From JAGOBP01 sp964550855 (lineage in GTDB: Bacteria > Chloroflexota > Anaerolineae > Fen-1058): 64,000 nt of DNA. Under the pieces are notes generated by a model, which was given only the letters and a program-made list of their open reading frames with translations, searched no databases and was not told where the DNA came from. Positions 42,906 to 52,583 of this stretch are shown here, piece after piece. The translations under genes were made by a program, and so were the position numbers. Every line of letters begins with the position of its first letter. The first letter of the stretch is position 1. Location of the stretch: NCBI GenBank assembly GCA_964550855.1, contig CAZKBQ010000003.1, positions 107,334 through 171,333 of the forward strand. Direction: 5' to 3'.

Positions 42906-44435
42906 TCACTCTTCAAGTTTCGGCACCAGAATGTCGTACCAGAAGCGCGCCTCGCGGGTGCGGCTCAAATCCGCGTGGATGTGCTTGACCTCGGTGTAGG
43001 CGTGCAGCCCCCACGTGCCCAGCTCGCGGCCCAGGCCGCTCTGCTTGTAGCCGCCGAACGGGGCTTCGGCATTGATAAGGTGATAGTCGTTGATCCACAC
43101 CGTGCCCGCGCGCAGCCGATTGGCGACGCTTACCGCGCGCTCCAGGCTGGCGCTCCACACGCCCGCGGCCAGCCCGTAGATGGTGTCGTTGGCCTGGCGG
43201 ATGGCGTCTTCCAAACTGTCGTATTTGATGACCGCCAGCACCGGCCCGAAGATTTCTTCCTGTGCGATGCGCATGTCGTTGCGCACGTCGGTGAAGATCG
43301 TCGGCGTGATGAAGTGGCCGTGGGCCAGTGCCGGATCAGTCGGGCGGTGACCCAGCAGCGCCGGCGTGGCGCCCTCTTCCAGCCCGATCTGGATGTACTT
43401 TTCCACCGTGCGCAGCTGCGACGCGCTGATCAGCGGACCCAGATCGGTGGCGCCGTCGCTCTGAATGCCGACCCGAAGCTTGCCGGCGCGCTCGAGCAGG
43501 CGGCCCATGAATTCATCGTAGATACTGCCCGGCACAAAGAGCCGCGTGCCGCTTTCGCACGCCTGCCCGTTGTGCATGAACGTCGCCCACAGGCTGCCAT
43601 CGATGGCGATGTCCAGTTCCGCGTCGTCGAGAATAATGTTCGGGCTTTTGCCGCCCAGTTCCAGCGTCACCTTCTTGATGGTGCTGGCGGCCTGCTGCAT
43701 CACCTGGCGTCCGACCTCGGTGCTGCCCGTGAAGGCGATCTTGTCCACCATCGGGTTGGTGCACAGCTCCGGGCCGACCACACCGCCGGGGCCGGTGATC
43801 ATGTTCAAGACGCCGGGCGGCAGCAGACCCGTCTCGTGGATGATCTCCATCATCTTCAGCGCGCTCAACGGCGTGTAGCTGGCCGGCTTGATGACCACAC
43901 AGTTGCCGGCGGCCAACGCGGGCGCGATCTTCCACACGGCCATGAGGAACGGGAAATTCCACGGGATGATCTGGCCGCACACCCCGATCGGTTCGCGGCG
44001 CACGAAGTTATACGACAAAGTCGGGAAGGTGATCTGCGGCACAGGCTCCAGCGGTTCCATCGTCGCCAGCTTGGCAAAGTGGCGGAAATGCAACAAGCCG
44101 ACCGGAATGTCCATCAAATTCGCTTTGCGCCACGTGCAGCCGCCATTCAGCATTTCCAGCTCGGCGATCTCGGCCTGCCGTTCTTCCAGCGCGTCGACGA
44201 TCTGGTGCATGATGCGCGAGCGTTCGCCGGGGGACAGGTTGGGCCACGGGCCGCTATCAAAGGCGCGGCGCGCGGCCTGGATGGCATCGCGCGTGTCTTC
44301 AGCGTCGCCTTTCGCCGCGTAGGCCAGCACGTCGCTGGTGGCCGGGTCGTACGCCGCCTCGTACTGCTCGGCGCGCGGGGCGCGCCACTGGCCGTCGATG
44401 TACAGATTCCAGCGGGGCAGGGTTTCGTCAGACAT
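42906..44435 (-). CDS. NAD(P)-dependent aldehyde dehydrogenase
   Basis: 509 residues, ALDH superfamily, betaine-aldehyde/phenylacetaldehyde dehydrogenase-like. IIPWNFPFLMAVWKIAPAL (about 164-182), IAFTGSTEVG (about 240), catalytic Glu in VTLELGGKSPN (about 266) and catalytic Cys in NGQACESGTR (about 300). EEIFGPVLAV and INAEAPFGGYKQSGLGRE near the end complete the fold. It oxidises an aldehyde to a carboxylate in the cytoplasm; substrate unknown. It begins 17 bp after the IrrE-like gene. Confidence 0.95.
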   Translation of the reverse strand: MSDETLPRWNLYIDGQWRAPRAEQYEAAYDPATSDVLAYAAKGDAEDTRDAIQAARRAFDSGPWPNLSPGERSRIMHQIVDALEERQAEIAELEMLNGGCTWRKANLMDIPVGLLHFRHFAKLATMEPLEPVPQITFPTLSYNFVRREPIGVCGQIIPWNFPFLMAVWKIAPALAAGNCVVIKPASYTPLSALKMMEIIHETGLLPPGVLNMITGPGGVVGPELCTNPMVDKIAFTGSTEVGRQVMQQAASTIKKVTLELGGKSPNIILDDAELDIAIDGSLWATFMHNGQACESGTRLFVPGSIYDEFMGRLLERAGKLRVGIQSDGATDLGPLISASQLRTVEKYIQIGLEEGATPALLGHRPTDPALAHGHFITPTIFTDVRNDMRIAQEEIFGPVLAVIKYDSLEDAIRQANDTIYGLAAGVWSASLERAVSVANRLRAGTVWINDYHLINAEAPFGGYKQSGLGRELGTWGLHAYTEVKHIHADLSRTREARFWYDILVPKLEE

Positions 44436-44452
44436 GACAACCTCCCAGACCG

Positions 44453-44953
44453 TTACTCATCAAGATCGATCGAGGTACCATCGGGCACGGGCAGACCCAG
44501 CTCGGCCAGACGAATGACGGCATCAAACGGCGTCACCTGAAACTGTTCGCTAATCGCTTCGGGCGCGCGCTGCGCTTCGGGCAGGGCGCGGATCCAATCT
44601 TCAGGCATCAACAGGCAGCGCGTAAAGTATTTGATCTCGCGGCGCGAAGCCGGCCACGGCGCGTCGAAGCCGGCGCGGCGGGCGGGCGCGCTGTCCGAGA
44701 TCACGCGATACAACAGCCGCGCTTCGGCGGCGCGTGGCGCGTAACGATACAGCCCGTGGCCGATGATGGCGCTGACCCGATCGGCCTCCACGTGCCACAG
44801 ACGATCGGGCGGTTCGCGCAGCATCTGATCGATCGGGACGGGCGGCGAGGCCACGCCATAATGCGCCAGCAACAGCCCGGCCAATCGCTGCAGGCGTTCG
44901 CGCGTTTCCGACGATATGGCTGGATGAGGTTGAGAGGCCCTGGCTGAGGACAT
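44453..44953 (-). CDS. IrrE/ImmA-like protein lacking the HEXXH motif
   Basis: 166 residues. The overall pattern is that of the ImmA/IrrE (DUF955) fold: an N-terminal helical part with RLQRLAGLLLAHYG, a central beta-rich part, then EIKYFTRCLLMPEDWIRAL and ISEQFQVTPFDAVIRLAELG, the substrate-side helices typical of the family. The zinc protease motif HEXXH is absent; the region reads RRAGFDAPWPASRREI. It may be a non-catalytic regulator. An in-frame GTG at 44986, 7 bp after a TATAAT box, could give a leaderless start and 177 residues. Confidence 0.68.
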   Translation of the reverse strand: MSSARASQPHPAISSETRERLQRLAGLLLAHYGVASPPVPIDQMLREPPDRLWHVEADRVSAIIGHGLYRYAPRAAEARLLYRVISDSAPARRAGFDAPWPASRREIKYFTRCLLMPEDWIRALPEAQRAPEAISEQFQVTPFDAVIRLAELGLPVPDGTSIDLDE

Positions 44954-44993
44954 GGTAACCGGCGCTGCTCCTGTGAAGCCCCGCACGAATCGG

Positions 44994-45028
44994 ATTATAC
45001 CATAGCGCCTGTCTGCCTCTGGTATAAT
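44994..45028. promoter_or_regulatory. Back-to-back divergent -10 boxes
   Basis: Minus-strand TATAAT (44994-44999) serves the IrrE-like/aldehyde dehydrogenase genes and plus-strand TATAAT (45023-45028, followed by CGCGCC) serves the acyltransferase. Their core promoters must overlap. Confidence 0.6.
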
Positions 45029-45067
45029 CGCGCCGGTACCGCGACGATTGACTCGGAGCAATGGCTG

Positions 45068-45805
45068 ATGAATACTGCACTGGCGACGATCTCGCTTTAT
45101 ATCCGGCGGCAGGCCGCCAATCCGCTGCGCTATCTCTGGGAACAGTTCTGGCTGTTTGCGCTGGGCTGGATTCCCACCATCGCCGGGATCGCGATTCGCG
45201 GCGTGCTGTACCGGCTGATCTTGAGGATGGATGGCCTGGCCGCGATTGAGAACAACGTGCGCCTGCGTTTTGCCTCCCACATCCGATTGGGCAAGCGCGT
45301 CTACCTCGATCAGAATACCTACCTTCACGCTTGCCCCAACGGCGTGACCATTGGCGATGACACCTTGGTGATGCACGGCTCGATCTTGCATGTTTACAAT
45401 TTTCGCGGGATGAAGCAGAGCGGCATCACGATCGGCAAACACAGCCTCATCGGCGAATACAACGTCATTCGCGGGCAGGGCGGCGTGACCATCGGCGACC
45501 GGGTGTACACCTCGCCGTTCGTGCAGATCGTCGCCGTCAATCACGTCTTCGACGATCCCAACGTCCCGTTTGTCGATCAGGGCATCACCGCCGAGGGCAT
45601 CGTGATCGAAGACGACGTATGGATCGGCTCAGGCGCGGTCATCACCGACGGCGTGCGCATCGGCCGGGGCGCGGTGGTGGCAGGCGGCGCCGTCGTCACC
45701 CGGGACGTGCCCCCGCACACCATCGTCGGCGGCGTGCCCGCCAAAGTCATCCGCGCCATCACCGGCGAGAAGACCACGGGCGACAAGGCCATCTACCATC
45801 TGTAA
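45068..45805 (+). CDS. Hexapeptide-repeat (left-handed beta-helix) acyltransferase
   Basis: 245 residues. A hydrophobic N-terminal segment (about 25-50) precedes the parallel beta-helix. It has repeated [LIV]-G-x4 hexapeptides such as ITIGKHSLIGEYNV, VTIGDRVYTSPFVQI and VWIGSGAVITDGVRIGRGAV, and ends VPPHTIVGGVPAKVIR. The catalytic His is likely in VAVNHVFDD (about 157-165). WbbJ/maa-like enzymes acetylate sugars of surface polysaccharides. The adjoining membrane glycosyltransferases fit such a role. GGAG lies upstream of the ATG. Confidence 0.9.
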   Translation: MNTALATISLYIRRQAANPLRYLWEQFWLFALGWIPTIAGIAIRGVLYRLILRMDGLAAIENNVRLRFASHIRLGKRVYLDQNTYLHACPNGVTIGDDTLVMHGSILHVYNFRGMKQSGITIGKHSLIGEYNVIRGQGGVTIGDRVYTSPFVQIVAVNHVFDDPNVPFVDQGITAEGIVIEDDVWIGSGAVITDGVRIGRGAVVAGGAVVTRDVPPHTIVGGVPAKVIRAITGEKTTGDKAIYHL

Positions 45806-45810
45806 ACGAT

Positions 45811-45885
45811 TGACAGGTGACGCGGTGACAGGCTGACGGCCTGAGATCGCCTCGTCACTCTGTGTCCCATCACCCTGTCAGGCTG
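45811..45885. repeat. Octameric repeat (GTGACAGG)n and inverted counterpart
   Basis: Words such as GTGACGCG, GTGACAGG, CTGACGGC and CTGAGATC are followed by complementary CTCGTCAC and CCTGTCAG words. They fill the junction before the MFS exporter gene. Similar words occur at 26350-26436. Confidence 0.55.
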
Positions 45886-45888
45886 AAA

Positions 45889-47283
45889 ATGACCTCTTCA
45901 CCGGCGATCACCGTTCAACCAGCCAGCCAGCGCAAATGGTTCGTGCTGCTTGCCATCGGCGTGGGCACCTTCATGTCGGCGTTGGATGGCAGCGTCGTCA
46001 ACACCATCTTGCCCGTCGTGGCGCGCGACTTCACAACCGATGTCGCGACGATCGAGTGGGTGGTGACGGTCTATCTGCTGGTGGTCAGCGGGCTGCTACT
46101 CAGCTTCGGGCGACTGGGTGATCTGCGCGGGCACAAGCCGGTGTACTTGACCGGCTTCGTGATCTTCATTGCCAGTTCGGCGTTGTGCGGGCTGGCCCGA
46201 TCGCCGCTCATGCTGATCGGCTCGCGGGCGATTCAAGCACTGGGTGGCGCGATGCTGTATGCCAACTCGCCCGCGATCCTCACCAAGAGTTTTCCGGCCG
46301 GCGAGCGCGGCCGCGCCCTGGGCCTGCAGGCCACCATGACGTATCTGGGCCTGACAATCGGGCCGTCGCTGGGCGGCTGGTTGACCGACGCGCTGAGCTG
46401 GCGCGCCGTCTTCTACATCAACGTGCCGGTGGGCGCCCTGGCCCTGTGGCTGAGCTGGCGCTTCATCCCTAAAGATGAGCCAAACGACAAGGCCGAGAAG
46501 TTCGATCGGGTTGGGGCCGCAGTCTTCATGGCAGGCCTGATCGCGCTGTTGCTAGGCCTGAATCAAGGCTCCAGCCGGGGCTGGACCTCGCCGGTGATCC
46601 TGGGCTTGCTGGGCGGCGCGGTGGGGCTGCTCGTGATCTTCGTCGTCATTGAGCGGCGCACCGCTCAGCCCATGCTCGATCTAAGTCTGTTTGGCAGCCG
46701 CACCTTCTCGGCTTCGACGGCGAGCGCGATTTTGAATTACATGTGCGTTTACACCATCTTGTTTCTGCTGCCGTTTTATCTGATTCAAGGCCGCGCGTTG
46801 ACGCCGTCGGCCGCCGGCCTGATCCTGACCACGCAGCCCATCGTGATGGCGATCGCCGCGCCGGTCAGCGGCTCGTTATCCGATCGGATCGGAGCGCGCA
46901 TCTTGAGCGTGTTCGGCATGGCGGCCATGGCGCTGGGGCTGTGGCTGCTGTCGCAGCTGACGCTGTACTCACCCGACAGCGAAGTGGTGACGGCGCTGGC
47001 CGTGATGGGGCTGGGCACGGGCGTCTTCATCTCGCCGAACAGCAGCGCGTTGATGGGCGCAGCCCCGCGTCATCGGCAGGGCATCGCCGCCGGCGTGCTG
47101 GCCAGCGCGCGCAACGTGGGCATGGTGCTGGGTGTGGGGCTGGCCGGCGCCGTGTTCACCACCGTGCAAACGCAGAGCACCGGGCCGGGAGCGGCCTCGA
47201 TTGTGGCGGCGGTGACGACCAGCTTTGCCGTGACCATCGGCGTGGCCGGCCTCGGCGCCGTCATCGCCGCCATCCGGGACTGA
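45889..47283 (+). CDS. DHA2-type MFS drug exporter (EmrB/QacA family)
   Basis: 464 residues with about 14 hydrophobic segments, the hallmark of DHA2. Motif D1 SALDGSVVNTILPVVARD (about 26-43) and motif A LGDLRGHKPVYL (about 72-83) are present, along with motif C-like LGLTIGPSLGGWL (about 151-163). These proton antiporters expel drugs or amphiphiles. The ATG at 45889 lies within the octameric repeat region; a GTG at 45862 is an alternative. No TetR or MarR regulator is adjacent. Confidence 0.92.
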   Translation: MTSSPAITVQPASQRKWFVLLAIGVGTFMSALDGSVVNTILPVVARDFTTDVATIEWVVTVYLLVVSGLLLSFGRLGDLRGHKPVYLTGFVIFIASSALCGLARSPLMLIGSRAIQALGGAMLYANSPAILTKSFPAGERGRALGLQATMTYLGLTIGPSLGGWLTDALSWRAVFYINVPVGALALWLSWRFIPKDEPNDKAEKFDRVGAAVFMAGLIALLLGLNQGSSRGWTSPVILGLLGGAVGLLVIFVVIERRTAQPMLDLSLFGSRTFSASTASAILNYMCVYTILFLLPFYLIQGRALTPSAAGLILTTQPIVMAIAAPVSGSLSDRIGARILSVFGMAAMALGLWLLSQLTLYSPDSEVVTALAVMGLGTGVFISPNSSALMGAAPRHRQGIAAGVLASARNVGMVLGVGLAGAVFTTVQTQSTGPGAASIVAAVTTSFAVTIGVAGLGAVIAAIRD

Positions 47284-47347
47284 CGGGAGATAACTCATTA
47301 CGCGCTACGCATTTTCACTGAGCCCGCGTCGCTGGCTGCAATGGTCG

Positions 47348-49063
47348 GTGGCGGCGGTGCTGTTGATCCAGGCCGCCCTGTGCGTGCACAGCGCGGGCCT
47401 CCACGGCTTTGCCACCGGCGACGGCGGCGTCAAACTCTGGCAGGTCCAGGGCATCCTGCACTCCGGCCAACTGAACGCTCCGCTCGACTACCCCGGCGCG
47501 ATCTACGATCCGGATCATCAGTATTCACCCTTTGTTGCGCCGTGGTTCCTCTGGCAGGCCGGCCACCCCTATTCCGAATACACCTCACCCTTCATCTGGC
47601 TCAGCGTGCCGCTGTACGCATGGCTCGGACACGCGGGCCTGCTAATCCTGCCGTGGCTGAGTGGCGCGCTGCTCGTCAGCCTTACGGCGTGGCTGGCGTG
47701 GCGGCTGCGACCCGGCTACAGCGCCGCGCTCGCGCCGCTGGCCGTCGGCCTGGCCAGTCCGCTGCTGATCTATTCGCTGGAATTCTGGGAGCACGCGCCG
47801 GGCGCGCTGCTGACGACCGGCGCACTGGCCGCCATCATCAAATCCGCAGACAGCCCGCACCGCGCGCGCTGGTTGATGTTGGCCGGCGCCGCCATCGGTC
47901 TGGGTCTGACGATGCGCGCCGAGCTATATGTCTTTCCGATTGCGATCCTGATCGGGCTGGCGGCGTCTTCGATCAGGCCGGCTATTCCGCTAAGGACGGC
48001 TGTCCGCCGGTTCTTTCTATCCCCGATCGGTTTTCTGGCGTTGGGGGGCCTGCTCACGGCCGGGCCGTGGTGGCTCTACCAGCAGCTGACGTGGGGCAGC
48101 CCCTTTGGGCCGCGCGTGCAGCAAAACGTGCCGCTGCTGGGCGGCCAGGCCATGCTGGCCCGGCTGGGCGACACCACCGGCCACAACGAAGTCATGCTCT
48201 GGCCGCTCGACGGCGCGGGCGCGGACGTGGTCTCTGTATTGCTGCTGAGCGCGATCGGGTTGGCCGTGATCGCGCGCGCGAAGGCCTTGCCGCCGCGCGC
48301 GCGATCGATCACATGGGGGCTGCTGGCGAGCGCGATGGTGGCATTGAGCGCCGTCACCGCCTGGCGCGTGACGCAGGGCCTCCGCCCCAACGATCTGCTC
48401 ACGACGTTTCCGCTGGTGCTGCTGTTGTTGCTGCCGGTTGACCACGCGGCGGCTGACGCAGAGCGATCATCACCACACCGGCGGCTCTTGCTGACGACAG
48501 CGCTGGCCTTTGGACTGCTCGTCCTGCTCATCAGCCCGTTCGAGGGCGGCGTCCAGTGGGGGCCGCGTTTCCTGCTGCCGGCTGTCGCGCCGCTCGTCGT
48601 CGTCGCGGCTGTGCAGCTGCCGCGCCTGTCAGGCCGCGCGCCGCGCCGGGGCGTGTTGGCCGTCGTGGCCGCGCTTAGCCTGTCGGGTTGGTATGTGACC
48701 GCGCAGGGCGTTCAATTCATGCAAGCCGGCCAGGCCGCCAGTGAGTTCATGTCGGCGCTGATCGCGCAAGCGCCGGAGCGGGTGGTGGTGACCGATGCGT
48801 GGTTTCTGCCGCAAAACGCGGCCTACACCTTCGCCGGCAAACTCTGGCTGCTGGCCGAAGACGACCAGCACGTGTTCGATCTCATCCAGCAGCTGCGCAA
48901 GCAGACGGATGAACCGGGCTTTGTCTATGTATCGGCCCTGACCTGGGCGCACATCGATCCGGCCGTCTTGCTGGGCCCGCGCATCAAAGAAACGGGCGAG
49001 CGCGCCTACGTGGACGCGCCCACCCAGTACATCGAAATCAGCCGCTATCAGCTGCTGAAGTAG
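47348..49063 (+). CDS. GT-C type multi-span membrane protein (glycosyltransferase-39-like)
   Basis: 571 residues or slightly more. There are about 11 hydrophobic segments and a C-terminal soluble domain (about 450-571). Residues GLHGFATGDGGVKLWQVQ after helix 1 resemble the first extracytoplasmic loop of GT39/ArnT-like enzymes with an acidic metal-binding residue. These enzymes transfer sugars from polyprenyl phosphates. The true start is unclear: the frame is open back to 47294 and an ATT at 47297 has GGGAG 7 nt upstream, while the GTG at 47348 would remove the basic N-terminal segment SPRRW before helix 1. Confidence 0.78.
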   Translation: MAAVLLIQAALCVHSAGLHGFATGDGGVKLWQVQGILHSGQLNAPLDYPGAIYDPDHQYSPFVAPWFLWQAGHPYSEYTSPFIWLSVPLYAWLGHAGLLILPWLSGALLVSLTAWLAWRLRPGYSAALAPLAVGLASPLLIYSLEFWEHAPGALLTTGALAAIIKSADSPHRARWLMLAGAAIGLGLTMRAELYVFPIAILIGLAASSIRPAIPLRTAVRRFFLSPIGFLALGGLLTAGPWWLYQQLTWGSPFGPRVQQNVPLLGGQAMLARLGDTTGHNEVMLWPLDGAGADVVSVLLLSAIGLAVIARAKALPPRARSITWGLLASAMVALSAVTAWRVTQGLRPNDLLTTFPLVLLLLLPVDHAAADAERSSPHRRLLLTTALAFGLLVLLISPFEGGVQWGPRFLLPAVAPLVVVAAVQLPRLSGRAPRRGVLAVVAALSLSGWYVTAQGVQFMQAGQAASEFMSALIAQAPERVVVTDAWFLPQNAAYTFAGKLWLLAEDDQHVFDLIQQLRKQTDEPGFVYVSALTWAHIDPAVLLGPRIKETGERAYVDAPTQYIEISRYQLLK

Positions 49064-51001
49064 CTACGCAATCCAGTAGCCTTTTGTAAAGAGCAGCGCC
49101 AGCACGCCCTGCAGCAGCACGGAGACAATCAAAATCACGCGATCGAGCACGGGGCGTTTGCCGATCAGCGCCAGCGCCATGAAGCCGGGGAACATCGGCA
49201 GCACGAAGCGCGGCATGGAGATCAAGTCGCCGCCGACCAACGAGAACAGCGCCACCGTCAGCAGGTACACGCCGTACACGCGCGGCAGGCGCGCCCACAC
49301 TTCCACCGTCAAGATCAGCAGCAGGATCAGCGCGCCCATCACCGCCACCCCTTCGGTGGAGGGTGCGCCGGACAGCAGACCGCCCAGATAGTTAAAGAAC
49401 GTTGTCAACGGAAATGTGGGAAACGCTTCGGCGCGACTGCCTTTGAAGAACAATGTCTGCACTTCAAAATACGGCGAAAAATAGCCCGCCGGTTGGCCGA
49501 ACGTCGCGTTGAGATACAGATTGAACGCTAGCACGCCCAATGGCGCGCCAATCACGCCGATGATTGCGGGCCTGAAGATCGCTCGCCACTGCCAGCGCTG
49601 TTGGCGCAAATACTCGTAGCCCAGCGGCACCATGAGCAGCGCGCCGTGCAGCCGCGTCAGCCCCGCCACCAACCCGATCGCGCCCGCCCAGCCCCAGCGG
49701 CCCCGCCGCGCCAAATAAAACGTGCCCAGCACCGCGACCACATACAACGCTTCGCTGTAACCGATGCTCAGATAATACGCGGCCGGGAACGCCAGCAGAT
49801 ACACCGCCGCGCGCCGCGCCGTCTCGTCATCGCCGGTTTCGTTCAGGGTCAGGCGGTACAGCAGCCAGCACGCAATCAGGGCCAATACTGATGACACCAG
49901 CGGCCCGCTGGCCGTGACCGGCAGGCCGGTCAGGTGTGTCACCGCGCCAAACAGCAGCGGCGCGCCGGGGAAGAAGCCGGCGTTCGACGCCCCGGCCTGG
50001 CCCGCGTACTGATAGCCGTCGCGGGCGATGCTGCCGTACCAGATCGCGTCCCAGCGATACCACGTGTCAAACACGGCCTCGCCCCACGACGCGAGCGGCG
50101 CGGGCAGCACCTCCGGGCAGCACTCGCGCACGCCCACCACGTCCGCGCCGAGGATCGGCACAGCGATCAGCGCCACGCGCCACGCCAGGAAGACGCCCGC
50201 CACATAAGCCGCGCTCCGCGGCGCGGCGCCAATCACCGCCCACCGGTCGTCGACGGTGGAGGCCTTCAGGCGGACCGCGATCAGCCATGCGCCGATGATC
50301 GACGTGGCGAGCCACCAGCCATAGTAGCCGATCCACAACCGGGCCGCGGCCGTGGCGGCGATGTAAGCGCTCAGTAAAACTACTGAGACGATCAGGCCGG
50401 GGCGCGTCCCCAGCCCGATCGCGCCAATCAGCCCGAAGATCGCCGCGACGCTGGCGGCCAGCAGCAGCCATGTCCAGAGCGGCGGAACGATCACGCCCGG
50501 CCCGGAATCGATCTGGATGCGATCCACAAACAAACCCAGCGGGCGCGTATCATCGCTGTTGGGGACGGTGTCTTTGGGGATGAAGCTATCCGATCGGAGG
50601 CTGATGGAAACCGTGCCGGGCAGCTGATCGATTGGGGGCAGATCAAACGTGTAAGCGGCCAGCTGCACATCGGGCGTGAAGCTGATCACCTCACGCCCGT
50701 TCAAAGCGACGTGAACCGGTTGCGGTGACAGCGGCGACGGGCGAAATTCGTGCAGCACCAGCGTCAGCTGCAGCGGCACGCCGCTGCCCGCGCCCGGCAG
50801 ATCGATCTGCGCGTCGCCGTCGGTCCAGCGGAACGTCACGTCGAACGTCTGCTCCGGCGGATAAAAGCCGTGCAGCAGCACGTCCTCTGCGTCCGAGGTC
50901 ATGTCCAGCGTCAGCGGCGCGCGCCACTGATAGGCCAGTGCCAGCGTGACGAGTGCGGCCGCAAACAAGATCGCCGGCAGACGCCACCCTGATCGCGTCA
51001 T
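49064..51001 (-). CDS. PIG-V/PMT-like membrane glycosyltransferase
   Basis: 645 residues. An N-terminal helix and an extracytoplasmic beta-rich domain (about 25-170) precede about 11 membrane segments. The loop WYRWDAIWYGSIARDGYQY (about 315-333) followed by AGFFPGAPLLF is characteristic of the PIG-V/Mannosyl_trans2 group (RWDAxxY, FFP). These GT-C enzymes use polyprenyl-phosphate sugars outside the membrane. It converges with the GT39-like gene: the two stop codons are adjacent (49061-49063 and 49064-49066), leaving no intergenic DNA. Confidence 0.85.
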   Translation of the reverse strand: MTRSGWRLPAILFAAALVTLALAYQWRAPLTLDMTSDAEDVLLHGFYPPEQTFDVTFRWTDGDAQIDLPGAGSGVPLQLTLVLHEFRPSPLSPQPVHVALNGREVISFTPDVQLAAYTFDLPPIDQLPGTVSISLRSDSFIPKDTVPNSDDTRPLGLFVDRIQIDSGPGVIVPPLWTWLLLAASVAAIFGLIGAIGLGTRPGLIVSVVLLSAYIAATAAARLWIGYYGWWLATSIIGAWLIAVRLKASTVDDRWAVIGAAPRSAAYVAGVFLAWRVALIAVPILGADVVGVRECCPEVLPAPLASWGEAVFDTWYRWDAIWYGSIARDGYQYAGQAGASNAGFFPGAPLLFGAVTHLTGLPVTASGPLVSSVLALIACWLLYRLTLNETGDDETARRAAVYLLAFPAAYYLSIGYSEALYVVAVLGTFYLARRGRWGWAGAIGLVAGLTRLHGALLMVPLGYEYLRQQRWQWRAIFRPAIIGVIGAPLGVLAFNLYLNATFGQPAGYFSPYFEVQTLFFKGSRAEAFPTFPLTTFFNYLGGLLSGAPSTEGVAVMGALILLLILTVEVWARLPRVYGVYLLTVALFSLVGGDLISMPRFVLPMFPGFMALALIGKRPVLDRVILIVSVLLQGVLALLFTKGYWIA

Positions 51002-51023
51002 GGCGGTTGATCGCCCCGGCGGC

Positions 51024-52583
51024 TCAGCGCCGACGGCGGGCGCTCAGCACAAAGGCGAACGCGGCCACGGCCATCAAGATAAAGGCGCCGCCGACCAGCA
51101 GGCCCAATGGTGCGGTGGACGGCCGACCGGCCGGCTGCGGCACCGGTGTTGGTGCTTCAAGTGTGGGCGCGGGCGCGGGCGTGCTTACGGGCACGCGGCT
51201 GCCAAAGGCTACGCCGACCCGCGTGCCGGTGATTAACGACACCGACCATTTGGTGTCGGAGGTGGCGGTGCGATCGGGCGGCACCTTAATGTCCACCGTG
51301 TAGCGGCCGTTGGGCAGATTACCCAGGCAGTTGATCTCGGTGACGCCGTCGCTCGTCACTTGCGCCACCGATTGGCCGTTGGCATCCTTTACGTCGAATT
51401 GAACGCCCGCCACCAGGTTCTCACCGGCATCACGTGTGCCGTTGTCGTTGGGATCGTCAAACGCCGTCAAGCACAGCCCTTCATTTTCCAGCGCGGCGGT
51501 CTGCGTCACGACCGGCGCCGGCGTGGAGGTGGACAGCGCACTGACGAGGGTGGACGTGACTACGGGCGCGGCGGTGGCGGTGGGCGTGGCGGTCGGTGGC
51601 AGCGTGGGCTGCGGCGTGCCGCCAACGTTAAGCACTTGTCCGACTTCCAGCAGACTCGGATTGGTGATCTGCGGATTCAACGCCAGCAGTTGATCGAGCG
51701 TGAGGTTGAACTGCAGCGCAATTGCAGAGAGGGTGTCGCCGGCCTGAACCGTGTACGTGCCGGTATTGGGCGGGACCGTGGCCGCCGGCTGCGGCGTGTC
51801 GTTGGGCGCAGGCGTGTTGGCGGGCTGCGCCGTGGGCGCTTCGCCCTGGCCGATGGCGACCAGGCTGGCATCGTCAACGTACACATCATTGTATTGCTGC
51901 GGCAGTTTGGGCGACGACCAGATGAACACCGTGACAGTCCCGTTCTGCGCCACCGCTTCCACCTGCTGCTGCACAAATGCGTCCAGCGGGTTGGCGTAGG
52001 GCGACCAGACCACGTTCGGCCCAAAGGCGTTGGTACCACCTGTCGGGTCGATGCCCACCCGCGTCAGCACGTCGCCCGGTTCATACGATCGACCATACGC
52101 CCCCAGTCCGCCAAAACAACCGGCCGTGGTGGAGCAGTTGAAGCCCTGCGTAAACGCCGAAAAGCGCAGCTGCGTGCCCGGCGCAATGCCGCTAACCTGC
52201 TGATAAACGCCCGCGACATAGGTGGCGTAGCTGATGCCCCATTTTTGCGAATCGCCCAAGCGGGCGCGAGGCGGCAGACGGGTGTCCTGCGGTTGAGAGT
52301 TGCGATATACCGGCACGCGATACGGCACACAACCGGGCGGCGCGCTGGCCGGACAATCGATCGGATACGTCACGCCATCCGGCGTCACGTACCACGGCTG
52401 CCAGCCATTGGCGACGAAGATGTCGGCGCTGCCCTGCTGATTGAACGGCGGCTCGAAGCCGGGATTGTTCAGCAGCTCGCCCGATTGGGCGGTGGCCGAC
52501 CCGATCGAGCTGCCCAGCCAGCCGGCCGCCAGCGCCAGCATCAATACGCCTCCCAACAGCCGATGCTTCTTATGCCGCAACAT
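51024..52583 (-). CDS. Secreted LysM surface protein with C-terminal anchor (paralogue of 28214)
   Basis: 519 residues. Signal peptide (about 8-34), then a jelly-roll-like domain (about 38-270) with LLNNPGFEP, GVYQQVSGIAPG, RVGIDPTGG, NVVWSPYANP and NDVYVDDASL, the same motif order as the protein at 28214. One LysM (YTVQAGDTLSAIALQFN) follows, then a Thr-rich stalk, an SdrD-B-like beta domain (CLTAFDDPNDNGTRDAGE, about 400) and a C-terminal membrane helix with RRRR. GGAGGAG precedes the ATG at 52583. It lies 22 bp upstream of the PIG-V-like gene and is probably co-transcribed. Confidence 0.86.
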   Translation of the reverse strand: MLRHKKHRLLGGVLMLALAAGWLGSSIGSATAQSGELLNNPGFEPPFNQQGSADIFVANGWQPWYVTPDGVTYPIDCPASAPPGCVPYRVPVYRNSQPQDTRLPPRARLGDSQKWGISYATYVAGVYQQVSGIAPGTQLRFSAFTQGFNCSTTAGCFGGLGAYGRSYEPGDVLTRVGIDPTGGTNAFGPNVVWSPYANPLDAFVQQQVEAVAQNGTVTVFIWSSPKLPQQYNDVYVDDASLVAIGQGEAPTAQPANTPAPNDTPQPAATVPPNTGTYTVQAGDTLSAIALQFNLTLDQLLALNPQITNPSLLEVGQVLNVGGTPQPTLPPTATPTATAAPVVTSTLVSALSTSTPAPVVTQTAALENEGLCLTAFDDPNDNGTRDAGENLVAGVQFDVKDANGQSVAQVTSDGVTEINCLGNLPNGRYTVDIKVPPDRTATSDTKWSVSLITGTRVGVAFGSRVPVSTPAPAPTLEAPTPVPQPAGRPSTAPLGLLVGGAFILMAVAAFAFVLSARRRR

